24,455 nt of DNA from an uncultured Microbacterium sp. (GCA_937988695.1 CALKHM010000295.1:1-24455); one strand, 5' to 3'. Positions 7,086 to 15,377 are shown, numbered from the stretch's first letter. Program-made: numbers and translations. Notes: a model not told the origin generated them from the letters alone.

Positions 7086-7711
7086 TGAGGATCGCCATGG
7101 TTTCGGAGCATGCCAGCCCGCTCGCCGCGATCGGGGGTGTGGATGCCGGCGGCCAGAACGTGCACGTCGCGTCGCTGGCTGCGGCGCTGGCCGCACGTGG
7201 GCACACGGTCACGGTCTACACCCGCCGGGACGATCCCGATCTGCCTCGCCGCGTCGAGATGCACAAGGGCGTGGACGTGGTGCACGTGGATGCGGGGCCG
7301 GCACGGGCCGTGTCCAAAGACGAGCTGCTGCCGTGGATGGACGACTTCGAGGCGAGCCGGCTGGTGGGCTTTCCCGTGGGAGGGGTCGAGTCCGGCGAGC
7401 GCGCCGCGCGGATACTGCTGCGTTCCGGACCGTCCCTCGTCGCCCTCGCCGTCCCCGGCGTCGGCGACCTCGTTGCCTCACGGAAGGGCACGAAGGTGCT
7501 GCCCCTTCGCGGATCGCCGGTCGTGGACCGCACGGGCGCCGGCGACGCGTTCTTTGCTGGGCTCGTCATGGGGGTCGCCTGCGGCTGGTCGCCGGCTGAG
7601 GCCGGGAATCTGGCGGCGCGCGCGGCCGGCGAGACGGTGCGCCGACTCGGCGGCCGACCGGACCTCGTCGCGATCGGCCGCCGGATGAGGCCGCTGGCCC
7701 CGGCGGGCTAG
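7085..7711 (+). pseudogene. Chimeric remnant: N-terminus of a GT4 glycosyltransferase joined to C-terminus of a PfkB carbohydrate kinase
   Basis: The open frame encodes 208 residues. Residues 1 to ~88 are the start of a MshA/sucrose-synthase-like GT4 enzyme: MRIAMVSEHASP, GGVDAGGQNVHVASLAAALAARGH, VTVYTRRDDP, DELLPWMDDF. From about residue 89 the protein becomes the last third of a PfkB/ribokinase-family kinase: EASRLVGFPVGG, VALAVPGVGDLV, then the anion-hole and catalytic motif DRTGAGDAFFAGL with Asp154. The GT donor domain and the kinase sugar-binding domain are both missing. The simplest reading is one in-frame deletion across two adjacent genes, junction near base 7350. In related clusters a HldE-like kinase follows a GT4 gene. 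It is listed as a pseudogene because neither activity should survive, but the frame is intact, so a protein may still be made. Confidence 0.75.
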
Positions 7712-7718
7712 CCTTCGT

Positions 7719-7946
7719 TCAGGGCAGATCCTCGATCTGGATGCCCGCCTCGTCGTCCTCGGCGTCGGGATCCAGGCCGTCTTCCGGAGAGATGTCACCC
7801 TGGCCGTCGGCGCCGAGCCATGCCTCTTCGGGATCGTCACCCTGGGTATCGGGCTGTCGTTGCTCGGAGGCCGCCTCGATGTCTTCGCGAGGAATCTCCT
7901 CGGTCTCGTAGGCCTCGTCGGCATCGTCATCGAACATGTCGCTCAT
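7719..7946 (-). CDS. Small acidic protein of unknown function
   Basis: A 75-residue, strongly acidic protein (MSDMFDDDADEAYETEEIP..., ending GIQIEDLP) rich in Asp and Glu, with no cysteine and a DGQGDISPEDGLDPD segment. It is probably intrinsically disordered. I do not recognise a characterised family. ATG 7946 has GGGAGC 6 bases upstream, and a promoter element of the shared type predicts a start of transcription near 7965. It converges on the GT4-PfkB chimera with only 7 bases between stops. The company of other small stress-type genes suggests a stress role, by inference only. Confidence 0.7.
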   Translation of the reverse strand: MSDMFDDDADEAYETEEIPREDIEAASEQRQPDTQGDDPEEAWLGADGQGDISPEDGLDPDAEDDEAGIQIEDLP

Positions 7947-7971
7947 GGTCGTGCTCCCTTCATCGGCCACC

Positions 7972-8012
7972 AGGGTCGTCGAACGCGACATCCGTCCGCG
8001 ACGGGGTTGACT
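7972..8012 (-). promoter_or_regulatory. Promoter with TGTCAA-type upstream element (site 5)
   Basis: On the minus strand AGTCAACCCCG (8012 to 8002) is followed by 24 bases and GACCCT (7977 to 7972), upstream of the acidic 75-residue protein. The upstream element is good and the -10 is weak. Confidence 0.45.
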
Positions 8013-8120
8013 CGGCCGCGCGCGCGGCGTAGAAGGCCGGAAAGGTGCGCAGGAACAGGCATCGTGACACATCGCGGCGCGTTCTCTGCGCGCACGGATC
8101 CAGCCGGCGGCAGCGAGCGC

Positions 8121-8273
8121 TCAGCGGCGGCGCGGCTGGCGGATGCGGGCGTCGTGCCGGTCCTTCTCGGCTCCGCGCTTGATGAGATCGGGCGCGGAGT
8201 CGTCGGGGGCCTTCTCGGCATCGCCATCACCGGAATCGTCGCGGGCGGGCTTCGCCGGCCTCTTCTTGCGCAT
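8121..8273 (-). CDS. Small basic protein of unknown function
   Basis: A 50-residue protein with a Lys/Arg-rich start (MRKKRPAKPARDD), an acidic middle, and a basic end (KRGAEKDRHDARIRQPRRR). No membrane segment or known motif is seen. There is no ribosome site, but a perfect copy of the shared promoter element places transcription start on the ATG at 8273, so the mRNA is predicted to be leaderless. The Dps gene has the same geometry, which is the strongest argument that this short frame is real. It could bind nucleic acid given its charge, but that is speculative. Confidence 0.6.
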   Translation of the reverse strand: MRKKRPAKPARDDSGDGDAEKAPDDSAPDLIKRGAEKDRHDARIRQPRRR

Positions 8274-8279
8274 GGGGCG

Positions 8280-8319
8280 ACGATAGGCCGCCTGCGGTGT
8301 GCGGGGACGGGGGTTGACA
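8280..8319 (-). promoter_or_regulatory. Promoter with TGTCAA-type upstream element (site 6), leaderless
   Basis: TGTCAACCCCC (8319 to 8309, minus strand), 23 bases, TATCGT (8285 to 8280), 6 bases, ATG 8273. The 11-base element and every spacing are identical to the Dps promoter at 17114-17075. Confidence 0.7.
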
Positions 8320-8341
8320 TCTGCCAGAGCAGAGGGCGGAT

Positions 8342-8381
8342 TGTCAATCCCCTGGCGACAGGTTCTCCGATGCAGTGCTCT
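8342..8381 (+). promoter_or_regulatory. Promoter with TGTCAA-type upstream element (site 7)
   Basis: TGTCAATCCCC at 8342-8352, 23 bases, TGCTCT at 8376-8381, 6 bases, ATG 8388. It lies back to back with site 6, the two elements separated by 22 bases, and serves the FHA gene. The -10 is poor. Confidence 0.5.
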
Positions 8382-8387
8382 TGAGAC

Positions 8388-8492
8388 ATGTCGGTATCCC
8401 AGTCGACGTGCTCGGCTCTTGCCAAGCACGGGAAACACAGTCTCGTTGTCCGGGTCCTGCACGCCTGGACCGTTCTCGCGAGGGTGAGGTGA
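8388..8492 (+). CDS. Possible leaderless leader peptide upstream of the FHA gene
   Basis: A 34-codon frame starts with ATG exactly 6 bases after the predicted -10 of site 7 and stops 3 bases before the FHA start, overlapping the FHA ribosome site. The peptide (MSVSQSTCSALAKHGKHS...) matches nothing I recognise. About a fifth of its codons end in A or T, more than in nearby genes. A hairpin lies inside it (8407-8415 with 8422-8430, one mismatch). It could be a leader peptide coupling translation to the FHA gene, or simply untranslated leader. Confidence 0.3.
   Translation: MSVSQSTCSALAKHGKHSLVVRVLHAWTVLARVR
8407..8430 (+). other. Hairpin in the FHA transcript leader
   Basis: Nine bases (8407-8415) pair with 8422-8430 with one mismatch around a 6-base loop, downstream of the predicted transcription start and within the possible leader peptide. 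It could act in attenuation or mRNA stability; no ligand class is recognisable. Confidence 0.35.
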
Positions 8493-8495
8493 GCC

Positions 8496-8945
8496 ATGTC
8501 CGATCCGACGACGACACACGCGACCTGGGGAGCCGGGCATCCGCGGCTGATCATCTCGCGGGATGGCAGGCATCACGAGGAGCAACTGGACGGCGAGCTC
8601 ATCCGTATCGGCTCGGGGGCCGATGCGGACATCCGCCTCGACGGGATCGATCCGATCGCCGGAGAGATCCGGCACGACGACCGCGACGAATTCGTGCTCG
8701 TCCCGCATGCTCCGGGCGACACCAACGCACGGCTGCAGCCGCAGGCGGCCGCGCAGGGCCAGGACGGCGAGGTGCTGCGCACGGGCGCGCGGTTCACACT
8801 GGGCGAGTGGACGTTCGTGTTCATGCGCGAGGAGTATGCCGACCACGGCCGGCCCTATGGCGGTCGCGAGGGTGGCGAGGGATCGAAGCAGCCCGCGCAG
8901 CCGGAACGTCCGGATTACTCGTTCGAAGCGGGAGAAGACGAATGA
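8496..8945 (+). CDS. FHA-fold protein with degenerate phosphothreonine-binding motif
   Basis: A 149-residue protein. Residues ~15-112 form a forkhead-associated (FHA) beta sandwich: LIISRDGRHHEEQL, ELIRIGSGADADIRLDG, IAGEIRHDDRDEFVLVPH, then RTGARFTLGEWTFVFMREE. FHA domains read phosphothreonine on partner proteins. Here the usual G-R and S-x-x-H signature is altered: RIGS lacks the Arg after Gly, and AGEIRH has Ala where Ser is expected, so phosphopeptide binding may be changed or lost. The last ~35 residues are polar and disordered. ATG 8496 follows a GAGGTGAG ribosome site. A DUF7882-like gene follows 47 bases later on the same strand, probably in the same transcript. Confidence 0.8.
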   Translation: MSDPTTTHATWGAGHPRLIISRDGRHHEEQLDGELIRIGSGADADIRLDGIDPIAGEIRHDDRDEFVLVPHAPGDTNARLQPQAAAQGQDGEVLRTGARFTLGEWTFVFMREEYADHGRPYGGREGGEGSKQPAQPERPDYSFEAGEDE

Positions 8946-8992
8946 ACATCTCATCGGCGTCGTGCCTTATCCGAGTGAGAGGGTGAGGCGGC

Positions 8993-9358
8993 ATGGGCAC
9001 CATGTACTACGGCGGACCAGACACACCCATCCACATCGAGGATCGTGCCCTGGCTCATCTGAAGGTCGTGATCGCGACGAAGCTCAGGCGAGGAGAGAGC
9101 TTCACGCTGTCGTGGCAGCATGTGGACGGGGAACCGCGCGGGCGGAGCACGATCTGGCTGCATCCTTCGATTCCGCTGCGCTTCGTGTTTGACGAGCCCG
9201 AGCCGCCGCAGCTGAGCCGGGAGTGGATCCACGACCTGGCGAACTCGGCCAACACCTCCGGCGGGATCCAGCTCGTCGCGGAGCATCTGGACACCGGCCC
9301 GCTACGCGTCGCGCCCGATCCCGCCGAGGCGGGCTCGGGCTCGCTGCTGGAGTCCTGA
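8993..9358 (+). CDS. DUF7882-like small protein, second copy
   Basis: A 121-residue protein of the Microbacteriaceae family seen at 746-1072 and 9368-9703: MGTMYYGG start, IHIEDRALAHLKVVIATKLRRGESFTLSW helix, RSTIWLHPSIPLRFVF strand, and a C-terminal NTSGGIQLVAEH segment. The usual WRDD-GDGR turn is replaced by WQHVDGEPRGR. Function is unknown; ligase labels for this family are not supported by any motif. ATG 8993 follows GAGAGGGTGAGG. It probably shares the FHA transcript and converges on the third copy with 9 bases between stops. Confidence 0.8.
   Translation: MGTMYYGGPDTPIHIEDRALAHLKVVIATKLRRGESFTLSWQHVDGEPRGRSTIWLHPSIPLRFVFDEPEPPQLSREWIHDLANSANTSGGIQLVAEHLDTGPLRVAPDPAEAGSGSLLES
9313..9340 (+). 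terminator. Hairpin at the 3' end of the second DUF7882 gene
   Basis: 9313-9325 pairs with 9328-9340 with one internal mismatch around a 2-base loop, about 16 bases before the stop at 9358. It may terminate or stabilise the FHA-DUF7882 transcript while lying inside the coding sequence. There is no U tract. Confidence 0.35.
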
Positions 9359-9367
9359 GCCCTTGAA

Positions 9368-9703
9368 TCAGGGGAACTCGCCGATCGCGGTGGGCTGACC
9401 GGGATGCTCCACCGGCTCGGGGACCACATACAGCCCCGACACCGAGTTGGCCGTATCCGCGAGAGCGTCGATCCAGGCGGGGTTGAGGGCGGGCAGGCGA
9501 CTGCCGTAGAACTTGTAGACCAGTGACGCAGACGGGTGCAGCCACACGCTGGTGCGCCCGTCGCCGACGCTGGGATCATCGCGCCAGCTGAACGGGAACG
9601 GCTCGCCGCGTCGAAGCTTGTTGCTGATCACGAGCTGCAGATGCGCGAGGATCCGATCCTCGATGTCGATCCGCACGGTCTCTCCGTAGATGAACTTGCC
9701 CAT
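9368..9703 (-). CDS. DUF7882-like small protein, third copy
   Basis: A 111-residue protein and the most typical member of the family here: MGKFIYGE, VRIDIEDRILAHLQLVISNKLRRGE, FSWRDDPSVGDGRTSVWLHPS, YKFYGSRLPALNPAWIDAL, NSVSGLYVVPEPV. It is closer to the 746-1072 domain (shared WRDD, SVGDGRT and NRRW/NPAW motifs) than to its neighbour at 8993. Function is unknown. ATG 9703 follows GGGAGGAT. Its own promoter of the shared type lies at 9772-9732 and implies a leader of about 23 bases. Confidence 0.85.
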   Translation of the reverse strand: MGKFIYGETVRIDIEDRILAHLQLVISNKLRRGEPFPFSWRDDPSVGDGRTSVWLHPSASLVYKFYGSRLPALNPAWIDALADTANSVSGLYVVPEPVEHPGQPTAIGEFP

Positions 9704-9731
9704 ATGATCCTCCCTAGCGGTGCCAGCGCTT

Positions 9732-9772
9732 CCACTATGCTGCCCTCCGCGGCAACGAGCACGGGCTTGACA
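9732..9772 (-). promoter_or_regulatory. Promoter with TGTCAA-type upstream element (site 8)
   Basis: On the minus strand TGTCAAGCCCG (9772 to 9762) is followed by 23 bases and ATAGTG, or by 24 bases and TAGTGG (9737 to 9732). It drives the third DUF7882-like gene. Confidence 0.55.
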
Positions 9773-9788
9773 GCAGCGGCTGGAGCGG

Positions 9789-9929
9789 TCACTCCTCGCG
9801 GCCGACGTCGGACCGTGCGAGGTAATGCCGGGCGGGAAGCCCCGTCGCTGCCACCGCATCCGCCAGCTCGTCCAAGGTGTGGATGAGCGACGAGAGGCGG
9901 GCGGTGCGCAGCAACGGGGGGGCGGGCAT
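9789..9929 (-). CDS. Small protein downstream of the ferritin-like gene, unknown function
   Basis: A 46-residue frame (MPAPPLLRTARLSSLIHTLDELADAVAATG..., ending SDVGREE) begins 4 bases after the stop of the ferritin-like gene, which suggests translational coupling since no ribosome site is visible. It has a predicted amphipathic helix in the middle and no recognisable motif. A chance open frame remains possible. Confidence 0.45.
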   Translation of the reverse strand: MPAPPLLRTARLSSLIHTLDELADAVAATGLPARHYLARSDVGREE

Positions 9930-9933
9930 GTCG

Positions 9934-10422
9934 TCACGCGGCGGCGCCGGCCAGCTCCTTCGCCTTGGCGACGAGCTCCTCGCTGGTGTGCTGCTCCTGT
10001 TCGAGATTCGCCGACAGCAGCTGCACCACCTGCGGCGAGTGCATCGTCTGCGCGCTGGCGATGAGGCTCTGGTAGACCGAGATCTCGTAGTGCTCGGTGC
10101 CCAGCGCCGCCGCCACGGCGACGTCGTCCTGGAGGCTCTCGTCGGTCTTGCGCAGCAGCGCATGACCTTCCTTCGCCAGTCCCTTCGTCGTGGGCGACGG
10201 CTGGTCGCTCAACGACAAGCCGAGGATGCGGAACACCTCGTGCAGGTTCTCGATCTGCTGCTGCGTCTCGCCCGCGTGGTGACGGAACATCTCCTTCACC
10301 TCCTCGGATGGTGCAGCCTGTTCCAGGTCGGCCAGCATCTGCAAGGAGTCACCCTCCATCGTCAGGGCCGAACCGAGTCGGTAGGCGAACAGCTCTTCAG
10401 GCTTCTCAAAATGTTCGAACAT
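9934..10422 (-). CDS. Ferritin-like YciE/DUF892-type stress protein
   Basis: A 162-residue, all-helical protein: MFEHFEKPEELFAYRLGSALTMEGDSLQMLADLE, then VKEMFRHHAGETQQQIENLHEVFRILG, then LGTEHYEISVYQSLIASAQ, then LEQEQHTSEELV. The E..., HH-E..., EHYE and E-x-H repeats are those of DUF892/YciE-type ferritin-like four-helix bundles that can hold a di-iron site. Such proteins are commonly induced by osmotic, starvation or oxidative stress. The frame is open further upstream, but ATG 10422 has GAGGAGAGAG before it and sits about 27 bases after the predicted transcription start. The small 46-residue frame follows in the same transcript. Confidence 0.8.
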   Translation of the reverse strand: MFEHFEKPEELFAYRLGSALTMEGDSLQMLADLEQAAPSEEVKEMFRHHAGETQQQIENLHEVFRILGLSLSDQPSPTTKGLAKEGHALLRKTDESLQDDVAVAAALGTEHYEISVYQSLIASAQTMHSPQVVQLLSANLEQEQHTSEELVAKAKELAGAAA

Positions 10423-10455
10423 CGCTCTCTCCTCAATCGTTGAACCGTGGGGCCG

Positions 10456-10495
10456 AGGATGCCACGGTGCCGCCGAATCGCTTCCCCCCTTGACA
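10456..10495 (-). promoter_or_regulatory. Promoter with TGTCAA-type upstream element (site 9)
   Basis: On the minus strand TGTCAAGGGGG (10495 to 10485) is followed by 23 bases and CATCCT (10461 to 10456), upstream of the ferritin-like gene. The upstream element is identical to that of site 1. Confidence 0.6.
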
Positions 10496-10586
10496 GCGAG
10501 AGCCGTTTCGACCCCCCCCGTCGAATGTCGTCTTCCCGGAGGGCATCGCACCGACGGTCGTCCGGCCGCGCACATTTACGACGTCG

Positions 10587-10627
10587 CCGCAACCCCTTGA
10601 CGTGATCGGCAGGGGTTGTCGTAGAGT
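10587..10627 (+). promoter_or_regulatory. Promoter of the small membrane protein (site 10), with inverted repeat
   Basis: CCGCAACCCCT at 10587-10597 keeps only the CAACCCC core, followed by 24 bases and TAGAGT at 10622-10627. A TTGACG at 10597-10602 could instead be a conventional -35, with a 19-base spacer. CAACCCC (10590-10596) and GGGGTTG (10612-10618) form an inverted repeat that could be an operator. The leader to ATG 10656 is about 22 bases. Confidence 0.45.
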
Positions 10628-10655
10628 CGCGACACGATAGAGGAGGGACCTTCCC

Positions 10656-10820
10656 ATGAACATCCTGCTGATCATCATCGCCATCGTTGCGATCGTGCTG
10701 CTGTTCGTCGGTGGTTTCGTCGCCGCCGTCAAATGGTTGCTCTGGATCGGGATCATCCTGCTGGTACTGGCCGTCATCGCCTGGCTGCTGCGGATGATCG
10801 TCGGCCGAGACCGGACCTGA
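10656..10820 (+). CDS. Small membrane protein, 54 residues
   Basis: ATG 10656 follows an excellent GAGGAGGG ribosome site. The product is nearly all hydrophobic: a first membrane helix at about residues 2-21 (ILLIIIAIVAIVLLFVGGF), a short AAVKW turn, a second helix at about 28-45 and a basic C-terminal tail (LRMIVGRDRT). Small two-helix membrane proteins like this accompany stress genes in many actinobacteria, but no function is assigned. The transketolase remnant begins 1 base after its stop. Confidence 0.75.
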   Translation: MNILLIIIAIVAIVLLFVGGFVAAVKWLLWIGIILLVLAVIAWLLRMIVGRDRT

Positions 10821-10821
10821 C

Positions 10822-11557
10822 GTGGGGTCCCTCGCGGACCTGGCGAGGCAGTTGCGGGTCGACTCGATCCGCGCGACGGGACAGGTGCAGTCCGGGCATG
10901 TTACGTCGAGCCTGTCGGCCGCGGATGTGATCGCGATACTGGCCGCCCGAATCACGTCTGGGTGCTGTGCGGCGACGGCGAGTTCGCCGAGGGGGTCGGT
11001 CTGGAGGATTCGACGTGGATGCCGTGTTCGTCGACGGGCACGATCTCGCGGCGATCGACGACGCGCTGTCGGCTGCTGGCGACACGGACCGGGCGACGGC
11101 GATCCTCGCTCGAACGGTCAAGGGCAAAGGGGTGCCGGAGATCGAGGACACCAACGGGTGGCATGGCAAGGCCTTGCCGACGGAGATGGCCGCGCACGCC
11201 ATCGACGCGCTCGGAGGTCCGGGACAGGACACGATCGACACGCTTGCACCGCTGCGGACGGCCGCGCAGCGGACGGCTCACGCGGTGAGCGCACCCGAGT
11301 TCCCGCACTACGACCTCGGCGACCGCATGGCCACGCGCACCGCGTTCGGTGAGGCTCTGGCGGCCCTCGCCGCCCTCGACGACGTTGCCGTCGTCGACGG
11401 CGACGTCGGCAACTCGACGCACGCCGGTTTGTTCGCGGCGGCGGCGCCCGACAGGTTCTTCGAGGTGGGGATCGCCGAGCAGCAGCTGATCAGCACCGCC
11501 GTCGGCGATGCCGTGGGCGCAGCGCGCGCGGCACTCGTGCACAACGGAGCGCTGTGA
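10822..11557 (+). pseudogene. Transketolase remnant with several deletions and frame changes
   Basis: Three blocks of a transketolase survive in different frames. Frame from GTG 10822: LADLARQLRVDSIRAT, SGHVTSSLSAADVIAIL (start of the TPP domain). Then from about 10950, in another frame: NHVWVLCGDGEFAEG (the GDG/TPP region), with the ~90 residues normally between missing. Then from about 11013, in a third frame: FDVDAVFVDGHDLAAIDDAL, ILARTVKGKGVPEIE, NGWHGKALP, and the start of the pyrimidine-binding domain DVAVVDGDVGNSTHAGLF, FFEVGIAEQQLISTAVG, after which the remaining C-terminal ~200 residues are absent. The active enzyme makes sedoheptulose 7-phosphate among other sugars, so this fits the sugar cluster nearby. 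The last frame ends in a TGATG overlap with the next gene. Confidence 0.85.
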
Positions 11558-11886
11558 TGGCACGTCCTTCGTCGGATCCGACCCGGATGACCACGCAGCC
11601 GGCCCTCACCACCTCCACGGGGCGACGCTGGCTGGTGTGGGGCGGGGTGCTGGCCGGTGTCGCGTTCGCGATCCTGGCGGTTCTGGCGGTCACGCGCGTG
11701 CCCGCGGTGTGGGGCGCCTGCGCGGTCATCGTCGTGTTCTATCTGGCCATGGTGATCGTACGACTGACGGTGACCTCCCGACGTGCCCGGCTGATCGCCC
11801 TGGCGTGGTTGATGGGGGCGATGGCCGTCGTCGCGCTGGTGTGCATCGTCCTGGCCGGCGTGCTGTCGGCTCGCGCGGTCGGCTGA
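11557..11886 (+). CDS. Multi-pass membrane protein, 109 residues
   Basis: ATG 11557 overlaps the stop of the transketolase remnant (TGATG) and has a GGAGC ribosome site at 11546-11550. After a polar start of ~25 residues, three or four membrane helices follow: WLVWGGVLAGVAFAILAVLAV, VWGACAVIVVFYLAMVIVRL, and LIALAWLMGAMAVVALVCIVLAGVL. No family is recognised. It converges on the TPP-enzyme gene with an 18-base gap and no obvious hairpin. Confidence 0.7.
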   Translation: MARPSSDPTRMTTQPALTTSTGRRWLVWGGVLAGVAFAILAVLAVTRVPAVWGACAVIVVFYLAMVIVRLTVTSRRARLIALAWLMGAMAVVALVCIVLAGVLSARAVG

Positions 11887-11904
11887 CCACGGGAGCCAGA
11901 GGGT

Positions 11905-13721
11905 TCACCGTCCCTTGTCATGATGCAGCGCGCCCTTGACGCGCTGCACGCCCTCGGTGACGAGCGCCTTCGCCGAATCGATCAGGACGGCCGGCTCTTC
12001 CGGGTCCTTCTTCAGCAGGGCCTCAGCGGTGTTCTTCGCGAATTCCCGCGTGATGTGCGGCGGGAGCGGTGGCACGTTCTTGCTCGTGTACGCGTCGATG
12101 AGGGTGACGCCGCGGTTCGCGAACGCGGTGTCCCAGGCGGTGGCGGCCTCGTCGTCGGTTCGCACCCGGATGCCGGTGAACCCGAGCAGCTCCGCCCACC
12201 CCGCGTAGTCCACGGACTCGACATCCTGTGCGGCGGGCCACACCGGGTTGGCGTCTTCCGTGCGCATCTCCCACGACACCTGGGTGAGGTCGTCGTTGTG
12301 CAGCACCATGATGATCAGCTGCGGGTTTTCCCATTCCTGCGCGTACCTCTTGATCGTGATCAGCTCGTTCAGGCCGAGCATCTGGAACGCGCCGTCGCCG
12401 ATCGTGCAGATCACGCTGCGCTGCGGATAGGCGAACTTCGCGGCCGTCGCGTAGGGCATGGACGCCAGCATGCTCGCCAGTCTCCCCGACAGATCGCCCA
12501 TCATGCCGCGTCGCAGCCGGATGTGCTGCCCATACCAGTCCGCGGTCGAACCGGCATCCGCCGTCACGATCGCCTGCGCGGGCAGGCGCTTGTTCAGCTC
12601 GAAGTACATCCGCCGTGGATTGACACCGTCGTCATAGGCGACGAGCGCCTGGGCCTGCATCTCCTTCTCCCACTCGGCCATCTCCTCGGCCACGGTGTTC
12701 TGCCAGCTGCGGTCGTCCTTCGCGTCCAACTGGGGCAGGAGGGCGGTCAGCGTGGCCTTCACATCACCCCAGAGGTTGATCTCGGTGGGATAGCGCAGTC
12801 CCATCTGCTCGGGCTTGAGGTCCACCTGGATCGCGCGGGCCTGCCCGGTGCGGGGAAGGAACTGGCCGTACGGGTAGTTCGTTCCCAGCAGCACGAGCGT
12901 GTCGCACTCCTTCATCTGGTGCAGGCTCGGCAACGACCCCAGAAGCCCCAGCTGCTCGGAGTGGTACGCGACCTCGGAGGGCACCACCTGCTTGGCCCGG
13001 AGCGTCGTGATGATCCCCGCACCGCACCGCTCCGCGGCCTCGAGCACCTCGTCGGTCGCGCCGTTCGCGCCGTGTCCGACCAGGAACGTCACGCGCTGGC
13101 CGGCGTTGATGACGGCTGCCGCGCGGCGGATCTCCGCCTCGGGCGGCGTCACGGCGATGGAGGGAGCGACGGCACTGGATCGGGACACCCAGTTGGCCGG
13201 GTGCAGCTGCGGCATGTTCATCGCCTGCACGTCGTGCGGCAGCACCACCACCGCGGGGCCGAGGCGGACCCGAGCGGAGCGGAAGGCGGTGTCCAGCACC
13301 GCCTGCGCCTGCGCGGGCGAGACGATGGTCTGAACGTACACCGCGACATCGGCGAGTGCCCGTTCGAGATTGCTCTCCTGCTGCGTGAACGTGCCGAGGG
13401 CGTTCAGACCCTGCTGCCCGACGATCGCGACGACGGGCTGGTTGTCCATCTGCGCGTCGTACAGCCCATTGATGAGATGGAACGCGCCCGGGCTGGAGGT
13501 GGCGATGCAGACGCCGACCTCGCCGGTGAACTTGGCATGCGCGGTCGCCATCAGCGCGCAGATCTCCTCGTGCGTGGGCCGCACGTACCGGATGCCCCGC
13601 CCTTCGCGCTGCGCCCTCCCGAGGGCGCCGTCGAACTCGCCGATGCCGTCCCCGGGGAAGGCGAACACCGTGTGGACGCCCCATTCCTTGATCCGCTGGA
13701 TCACGAAGTCGCTCACCGTCG

Positions 13722-13725
<4 letters not shown>
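11905..13725 (-). CDS. Pyruvate oxidase-like thiamine pyrophosphate enzyme
   Basis: A 606-residue, three-domain TPP enzyme. The N-terminal pyrimidine domain has VFAFPGDGIGEFDGAL and the catalytic glutamate at E53 in RPTHEEICALMA. A central domain (about 190-330, LVGHGANGATDEVLEAAERCG) would bind FAD in pyruvate oxidases. The C-terminal TPP-binding domain has CTIGDGAFQMLGLNEL with the closing motif VLHNDDLTQVSWEM. Length and domain order match PoxB-type pyruvate oxidases/dehydrogenases and acetolactate synthases; the HNDDLTQ form is typical of actinobacterial PoxB-like proteins. The likely reaction is oxidative decarboxylation of a 2-oxo acid. ATG 13725 overlaps the GMC gene stop (ATGA). It is the last gene of the Dps operon. 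Confidence 0.85.

Positions 13726-15373
<1,648 letters not shown>

Positions 15374-15377
<4 letters not shown>

Noticed and set aside
2741..10735. 12-base repeat GCCGTCAAATGG at 2741-2752 and 10724-10735
   Set aside because: One copy is in coding sequence for AAVKW; a 12-base match in 24 kb is expected by chance.
12620..12632. TGTCAATCC on the minus strand inside the TPP-enzyme gene
   Set aside because: It is explained by conserved coding sequence (GVNPRRM) and lacks the CCCC run. It shows the core hexamer alone is not diagnostic.
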